A stretch of DNA of 64,000 nucleotides from Diphasiastrum complanatum (Eukaryota; Streptophyta; Lycopodiopsida; Lycopodiales; Lycopodiaceae), in assembly GCA_029204225.1 (NCBI GenBank), contig CM055095.1:42621723-42685722 (forward strand), written 5' to 3'. The notes under the pieces were generated by a model that was given only the letters and a program-made list of their open reading frames with translations, was not told the origin of the DNA and did no database searches. The first letter of the stretch is position 1. Every line of letters starts with the position of its first letter. Both the position numbers and the translations under genes were made by a program. Of the stretch, positions 59,257 to 64,000 are shown one piece after another.

Positions 59257-59835
59257 ATGGCTAGGACGAGATCCACTGCCCATGCCATTACCTTTGTACA
59301 GCCATCCCATGCCCATATTCCCTTTGGTACTGGACGTAGACGTGGCAAAAAGCAGGTCTGGTTGAAAGAGAAAAGAAGACTCCAAAGATCAATTGAATTG
59401 TTGATCCCTAGAGCTCCTTTCAGCCGATCTGTTAGGATTGTCACCCTGTCACTTGGGCTTGATGTTCGTTTTGCTGTGACAGCCATACAGGCCTTACAGG
59501 GTGCTGCAGAAGACTTTATGTCCCAGTTTTTTGAGGATTCATGTCTTTTGGCCATGCATGGTAAGCACGTTACCATCATGCCTAAAGATTTTGTTATTCT
59601 CAAACGACTTTGGGAACGTTATTCAAATCTTCATGTGGATAACACCAGCACCTCTAGAGACCTGCCTCTGGATAGAACTGACTTGCCAACTACCTCAAGG
59701 AGGAAAAAGAAGCAGGCTGTCCCAAAGAAAGCTGGATCTCGAAGGCCAGCTACTTCTCTTCTTCCTAGAGTTATCCCTGGCAAGAGACCCCGCATTTTTA
59801 TGAGCTCTGAATCAGATGCTGGAGAATTTGATTGA
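59257..59835 (+). CDS. Histone H3-fold protein with C-terminal extension
   Basis: 192 residues from the ATG at 59,257. Residues 36-119 follow the H3 fold with no gaps: QRSIELLIPRAPFSRSVR (alpha-N/alpha-1), DVRF, ALQGAAEDF (alpha-2), FEDSCLLAMHGK and VTIMPKDF (loop 2/alpha-3). LLIPRAPF, AAEDF and KDF are shared with plant centromeric H3 (CENH3), but loop 1 has canonical H3 length. The tail is only about 45 residues, starts MARTRST and lacks recognisable K9/K27 contexts. Residues 120-192 are an extension with a basic cluster (SRRKKKQAVPKKAGSRR), likely nuclear targeting. It begins 25 bases after the boundary of the repeated element. The same frame is open from 59,137, so the start is uncertain. 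A diverged captured or element-encoded H3 is the likeliest reading. Confidence 0.75.
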   Translation: MARTRSTAHAITFVQPSHAHIPFGTGRRRGKKQVWLKEKRRLQRSIELLIPRAPFSRSVRIVTLSLGLDVRFAVTAIQALQGAAEDFMSQFFEDSCLLAMHGKHVTIMPKDFVILKRLWERYSNLHVDNTSTSRDLPLDRTDLPTTSRRKKKQAVPKKAGSRRPATSLLPRVIPGKRPRIFMSSESDAGEFD

Positions 59836-59875
59836 GACCCAGAATCATCCTTTTCTCCTCTTGTTATTCATGTAG

Positions 59876-60337
59876 TTCTTCAGAAGGCTTCTTCATGAAG
59901 CCCAAGAGGAGCTTAATAAAATAACTGAAAAATCTATAAATATTGTGTCTACATCCCTTTCTCTCCCTGTACATAATCTTTTTGTTAGAATTCCATACGA
60001 TCCTAATCAGGTTTATTTTGATTTTGACCATTATAACCAATACGAGGCCTACTTAGCTAATAAAATTGATCAGCTCGACAATTATTTTGATTTCTTTCTT
60101 CTAGATTCAAATAGAAGCTATAGATTAGGTCCCAAATTTTGTGATGTTATTGTAGAAGCTAGCAAAAACTTTTTGCAACATAGTATTAGTTCTGATTCTC
60201 CGAGTGTAGTTTTTGTTGTCAGCCCATTTTTTATGGGAGCAGTGAAGGCAAAAGACGTCAATTTTGAAAGGGCTGCATATTTCATCGAATGTAGTCCTGT
60301 GGCGAAATTTTATTTGATTCCATATGAGAATAAATAA
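59876..60337 (+). CDS. C-terminal continuation or partner of the H3-like ORF
   Basis: An open frame, +1 relative to the H3-like frame, from 59,876 (first Met codon after 59,940) to 60,337. It contains EAQEELNKITEKS, FDFDHYNQYEAYLANKIDQL (helical, acidic) and VVFVVSPFFMGAVKAKD. Between the frames, the H3 frame continues after its stop as DPESSFSPLVIHVVLQ until 59,898. One stop and one frameshift would separate the two, so it may once have been one ~350-residue protein. No domain recognised. Confidence 0.4.
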   Translation, partial: FFRRLLHEAQEELNKITEKSINIVSTSLSLPVHNLFVRIPYDPNQVYFDFDHYNQYEAYLANKIDQLDNYFDFFLLDSNRSYRLGPKFCDVIVEASKNFLQHSISSDSPSVVFVVSPFFMGAVKAKDVNFERAAYFIECSPVAKFYLIPYENK

Positions 60338-60419
60338 GGATTGCTAGTTTGTTTTTGTTGCTTTAATTTGGATGATTACTCCTGTTCAAATGGATTACTA
60401 TTCATAAAGAATCGAGTAT

Positions 60420-61210
60420 TTATAGTTACTTACAAGTTTACCATTGAAAATGAATCTGAAGTCTAAAAGTATATCATCTTGTAGGAGCAATAGTTCCCGC
60501 CTGATGTAATTTAGACTCCAATCTTCTTCGACCTCAACACATGTCAAAACTGTATCATTGTATATGATTTCAAAATTTTTTCATTCTAAATGTCCATTGG
60601 CTTCCAAGTCTTGATCGAGTGGCACCCATTTACCTTTATTTTTTTTCCATTTTTGATAATGGAAGCATATGCTCAACATTTGTTTTTGAATTTGATAACA
60701 AAAGCACATGGAAGACATTTTAATTTTGTATTCTATTTCTCCATCTAATCTTTTGTCCCAGCCTTCATCCATAAGGTCAAATAATAAACTATTTGATAAA
60801 TTTTTGCATACAAACATCGTTGGGGTTTTGTGTACATTGACACGAAAAAAGAAATCCACAAATATATTCAGAGAAATAAACCAACTCAATCTAACTGTTT
60901 TTTATTCTGTGCTTATCTTTAATGAATTTTTTACATCATTATATAGCTTGTAATGAAATGATTTTGAAACTGCAGCATCTGGAGCAACCCATCCATCACT
61001 CCAAAACTAGGTAAGGGAATTGCAAATATTTGTCCAAAACCTCCATTTGTATTAGGAATGTACATCGATTCATAAAAAAAAATCCCACTATCAGCTAGAT
61101 GTTTTGCAGTTCTACCTCTATATTGCAGCTGTCCAATATCAGTGTGAATAACATCTAACACACATGCTCGAGATCCACTAGGCTCCCATTCATTTATGTT
61201 GGATGGATAT
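60420..61210 (-). pseudogene. Unidentified reverse-strand ORFs
   Basis: Block 61,210-60,931 reads VLDVIHTDIGQLQYRGRTAK, then IFFYESMYIPN. After a possible splice at CTTACCTAG it can also continue as SDGWVAPDAAVSKSFHYKLY. Block 60,889-60,581 has TPTMFVCKNLSNSLLFDLMD and a Lys/Trp-rich end. They converge on the H3-like gene. No family recognised; probably two exons of one gene, possibly part of the same element. Confidence 0.35.
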
Positions 61211-61239
61211 AATTCTGCAAGAGAAAAATGATCAGATTG

Positions 61240-61880
61240 GCAAGTTTACTAGTAGATATTAGTGAATGACAAAAATCAAAATATCCTTTACTATATTCGA
61301 CAAGAATCCTTGAATCGAATAAAGAATACTTCTATTTAATAACAATACCCTTCCATCAGTTCTACAAAATTCAACTTTAACAAGAATTTTACTCAAAGCC
61401 TATAGTTGCCATTCTTTAATGATCAAAATCATTGAGAATGAACTGGCAACCTCATTGATTGAAAGTCAAAACATTATGGATCCAAAATCCGTAAACACAA
61501 TTTATCTCCTTTCATTGGGAGTATTCTTACTCCAGAGTTAAGATTGTTAACTCTCTCTCTCTCTCTCGTTTTCTCTCACCTTGTGATGCATCACAGGATT
61601 ATATACCTCATCTCTCTCTCTAAAACTTATCTTTGTACAAGCCTTTAAAAGCACATTCTCTCTAAAATCAAGGTGTGAGATTTTTAAGCCCACTACTTTT
61701 CAAGTACCCTTCAAATGCATTTTAGGGCTAACAAGAAGTTCCAAAACGCATTTTCTCTAGCATAGCAAAACATTCTTCTCTCTTTCACTCAGTCACTCTC
61801 TCTCTCGGTCTATCTCTCACACACACCTGAGTTATGTTTTAGCGCTTGTCATCGTTTTCTACATAAGGAAGCTACTGATG
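61240..61880. other. Stretch with CT-rich runs, no gene
   Basis: CT runs at 61,551-61,568, 61,605-61,622 and 61,795-61,820, which could be 5' leader or promoter sequence for the small gene at 61,886. Confidence 0.5.
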
Positions 61881-61885
61881 ATGAC

Positions 61886-62331
61886 ATGGGTGAACAGGCA
61901 GGGACTCTACCGCAAGAGCAACAATCAGGTTAAAATTTATCTTTTATTCTTTGTACATTTTTAGAGTAACATCATTTGAACGGAAAGATAGAGCGGAGAA
62001 GAAGTATTTCGCTAATAGTTTAGCGATGACCATCACTGGGCGCCATTGATTACAAGGAAAGAGAGATAAAAACCTTGAATGATTAAACTTTGTCGTAGCG
62101 TCATCAGAGGTGTCATATTTATGTTTGAAAAATTAAATGTTTGTGAAGCGGATGTTGCTACAGCGTCAATAGATAGTGGTTGTAAATCTTGACAAAAGTG
62201 CAATCTATGTGTAAACAGGGGGTGGTACTGCAGGTCTCTTGCAGTTCAAGAAGAAGTTCGTCGTAGTTCCTTTCGAAATTGTAAAGCCCATGAGAACTTT
62301 GAACCGAGGATACTTCCATCAACAAAATTAA
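61886..62331 (+). CDS. Small two-exon gene candidate
   Basis: Exon 1 61,886-61,928 (MGEQAGTLPQEQQS) ends at a GTTAAA donor. Exon 2 starts at 62,219 after AAACAG. The phases agree, and the join reads GGGTAGLLQFKKKFVVVP, then FEIVKPMRTLNRGYFHQQN and a stop at 62,331. The total of about 53 residues is basic at the C-terminus. CT-rich leader sequence precedes it and a GC-rich inverted repeat lies 10 bases after the stop. The frame is open further upstream, so the start is uncertain. Protein not recognised; it could also be the edge of a larger gene fragment. Confidence 0.35.
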
Positions 62332-62340
62332 CGTACTACA

Positions 62341-62428
62341 TTTAGGGGCCGTGGGGGCCCTAAATGAAATTGAGGCTCGCCCTCCCGGGCTCGCCTAAAT
62401 TTCATTTAGGGCCCCTCACGGCCCTGAA
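62341..62428. repeat. GC-rich inverted repeat
   Basis: Arms 62,341-62,371 and 62,396-62,428 (GGGGCCCTAAATGAAATT and its complement are perfect; the outer part has small differences) around a loop that itself carries GGCTCGCC twice. It could be a miniature inverted-repeat element or an RNA hairpin in the 3' region of the small gene. Confidence 0.9.
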
Positions 62429-62843
62429 TGTGGCGTTATTAGCCACTCTCCCTCCCTTCATTGCCATTCAATATTTTTATCTGTTCTACTCTGCCCGTCC
62501 TTTCCATTCTCTCATGATAAAATGCTATCGTTCTCGTTCTCGTCCTAGACAGAGAAAGTGGAATGGTAACAGGATGCCGTAAGCGGAGAGTTATCATCTT
62601 ACTCTTGCCTTTCTTTGTTATTACTACCGGATACTACTCGGTTTTTGTACTGCTAGTCTAATTTTGTTTCCAGGAAGCCAGATCTTATTACAGCTATGTT
62701 GTCTCAATCTTGTGCTTGGGTTACTCCATTTCATATTCTTTTGTAGACCAGCATCTGATCCACCGTTGCTCCACCGTTGCTGGTTGTAAAATCACGAGTA
62801 GCAGGAGGTCGATGGGTATCTCGCCAATTGCTCTGATTTATTA

Positions 62844-63046
62844 GAGTTTGATTGCTGCTATTGGAGCTGGCTGATAGCTATGATTTCTGAGAGTTTGATT
62901 GCTTGCATCTCTGGCTGCTTGATTGCTCTGATCTCTGCGAGTTTGATTGCTACGATGTGTGGCTGGCTGATTGCTTTGATTTCTGAGAGTTCGATTGCTG
63001 CGACCTGTAGTTGGCCGCTGATTTCTCTGATTTCTTAGATCAGTCT
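62844..63046. repeat. 48-bp minisatellite, four units
   Basis: Units of 47, 48, 48 and 51 bases built on GAGTTTGATTGCT...TGGCTG...GATTTCT. The period is a multiple of three, and the reverse strand is open through it (63,104-62,841), giving a 16-residue repeat of NQTLRNQSNQPA type. No evidence of expression. Confidence 0.85.
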
Positions 63047-63239
63047 GATCTATCTTGCGATGTGGGTTCAGGAAGTCATCCGACCATGAGGACTCCTGCT
63101 GCACCTGCAGTGGGTTTGCCAGCTCTGGAACTTGCCATGCTGTCGATGATTCTCAGGCTTTCCTCAACACGCCTGTGAGTTTCAGTAGCGAAGGGCGCCC
63201 TTCAGCCTCACTACTAAGAATCATCCGAAGCGCATAATG

Positions 63240-64000
63240 GCATATTAAGCGTCCTCTTTTTATAAAGGAAAATCACAAGTGGCTAATAACGATCACATTG
63301 CGAGCAAGCCACCAATATCAACCCCAACCATACTCCATCCAGACAACATTAAAACAACCTAATTTGATCGTGGGGTGGGATACTTTGGGCTGCCCATTGT
63401 TCATAGCGTAATGATCAAAACCACAGGGGGAGGTTCTATCAAAGTGATTAGATCGGAAGGTGCCGTCAAAAGCGTAGATTAAGATCGATAAAATCTAAGA
63501 GGGATCATTCTCAGAATTTGTAGAGTAAATCTATGTGATTCAGCTACATACTTTCGTTTGGCATGTTTGTTACCAAAGCTTTTGTCTCCACGTTGGCTTA
63601 GTGTTTGGATTAACTTTTCTTTGCGCCCAACAAAATTTTCCTCCCTACTCTTTTACTATTGTCATTCCAGAACGACTGGGATTAACAGTGCCAGAATGTC
63701 ATATTTTCTGGAGAAAGCCCGTTACACATCAATATGTTTTGTTATTGTTTTGGACAAGCTGTTGGTTAGGGAAAAACATAGTTGCAACAACCTTGTGAAA
63801 CATCAGTAGCGTTGGATCAGAACGTAAGAGAATGCGATCCAAATTCCATCAATGATGTGAATCTAAAGTAGACGTTTGATGTGTCTCGCATTCTGTTGAA
63901 TGGGTTTGCATTTTTTATGTTCACTCAACCCATTGTTTGTGGCTTTACACTTATAACATAAGTACCCATTGCAGTGTTTCATTTTGATGTGTCTACCGCA
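63240..64000. other. Stretch without recognisable gene
   Basis: Two overlapping short forward frames (63,535-63,809) without family resemblance or splice context. Nothing else is seen. Confidence 0.45.

Noticed and set aside
58873-59385. Reverse ORF spanning the H3-like start (MESSFLF...)
   Set aside because: Its N-terminal part is the antisense of the H3-like gene; only the portion below 59,232 is shared with the left copy.
63535-63809. Hydrophobic ~85-residue ORFs
   Set aside because: Two overlapping frames of equal length, no start context, no relatives; likely chance.

Overview
The window is nuclear DNA of a land plant with a large, repeat-dominated genome. Evidence for a plant: Ty1/copia and Ty3/gypsy retrotransposons with initiator-Met-tRNA primer sites, a chromovirus, a fragment of the plant-type (Ptta/En/Spm) CACTA-associated transposase family, and a broken MOTHER-OF-FT-like gene with the 62-nt second exon typical of plant PEBP genes. 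Base composition is AT-rich. I cannot name the species. No intact, clearly housekeeping gene is visible; nearly all coding sequence is transposon-derived and decayed.

Layout. 1-1 kb: reverse-strand remnant of a methyltransferase-type gene. 2-2.5 kb: cluster of short CGTCGGA-type repeats. 3.1-5.2 kb: copia LTR, primer site and frameshifted gag. 7.2-9.3 kb: copia 3' end, an unidentified decayed ORF and a 325-bp tandem dimer. 9.5-10.6 kb: reverse solo LTR of the same copia family with a perfect 5-bp target duplication. 11-13.4 kb: Ptta/En/Spm fragments, partly duplicated and inverted. 13.4-15.4 kb: reverse gypsy fragment.

16.7-21.8 kb and 56.7-59.2 kb: two direct copies of an unfamiliar two-gene element. 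A spliced transposase-like gene (+) is followed by a convergent gene (-) of unknown role. Directly after the right copy lies a histone-H3-fold ORF (59.26-59.84 kb) with a reduced tail, a basic C-terminal extension and a further open frame. 22.2-28.3 kb: two tail-to-tail copies of a module with an array of CTATGCTNAGCATAG palindromes upstream of an intron-containing beta-class DNA methyltransferase-like gene. These are the most unusual contents.

28.9-33.8 kb: a segment bounded by 35-bp terminal inverted repeats that contains the PEBP fragment and other exon-like pieces. 33.8-35.2 kb: tRNA-derived SINE-like sequence. 37.3-40.7 kb: a fairly young, internally deleted chromovirus with 358-bp LTRs and a GTACT target duplication. 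42-46.3 kb: several copia fragments ending in a 46-bp near-perfect hairpin. 46.9-48.7 kb: reverse decayed gene with a coiled coil. 49-56.4 kb: gypsy LTR element with a second, reverse gypsy element nested inside. 60.4-64 kb: unidentified reverse ORFs, a small two-exon gene candidate, a GC-rich inverted repeat and a 48-bp minisatellite.

If the transposase-like gene, its convergent partner, the H3-like protein and the methyltransferase belong to one family of large elements (suggested only by adjacency and one shared ~55-bp leader), this would be a DNA transposon carrying its own chromatin and DNA-modification genes. That link is inference.
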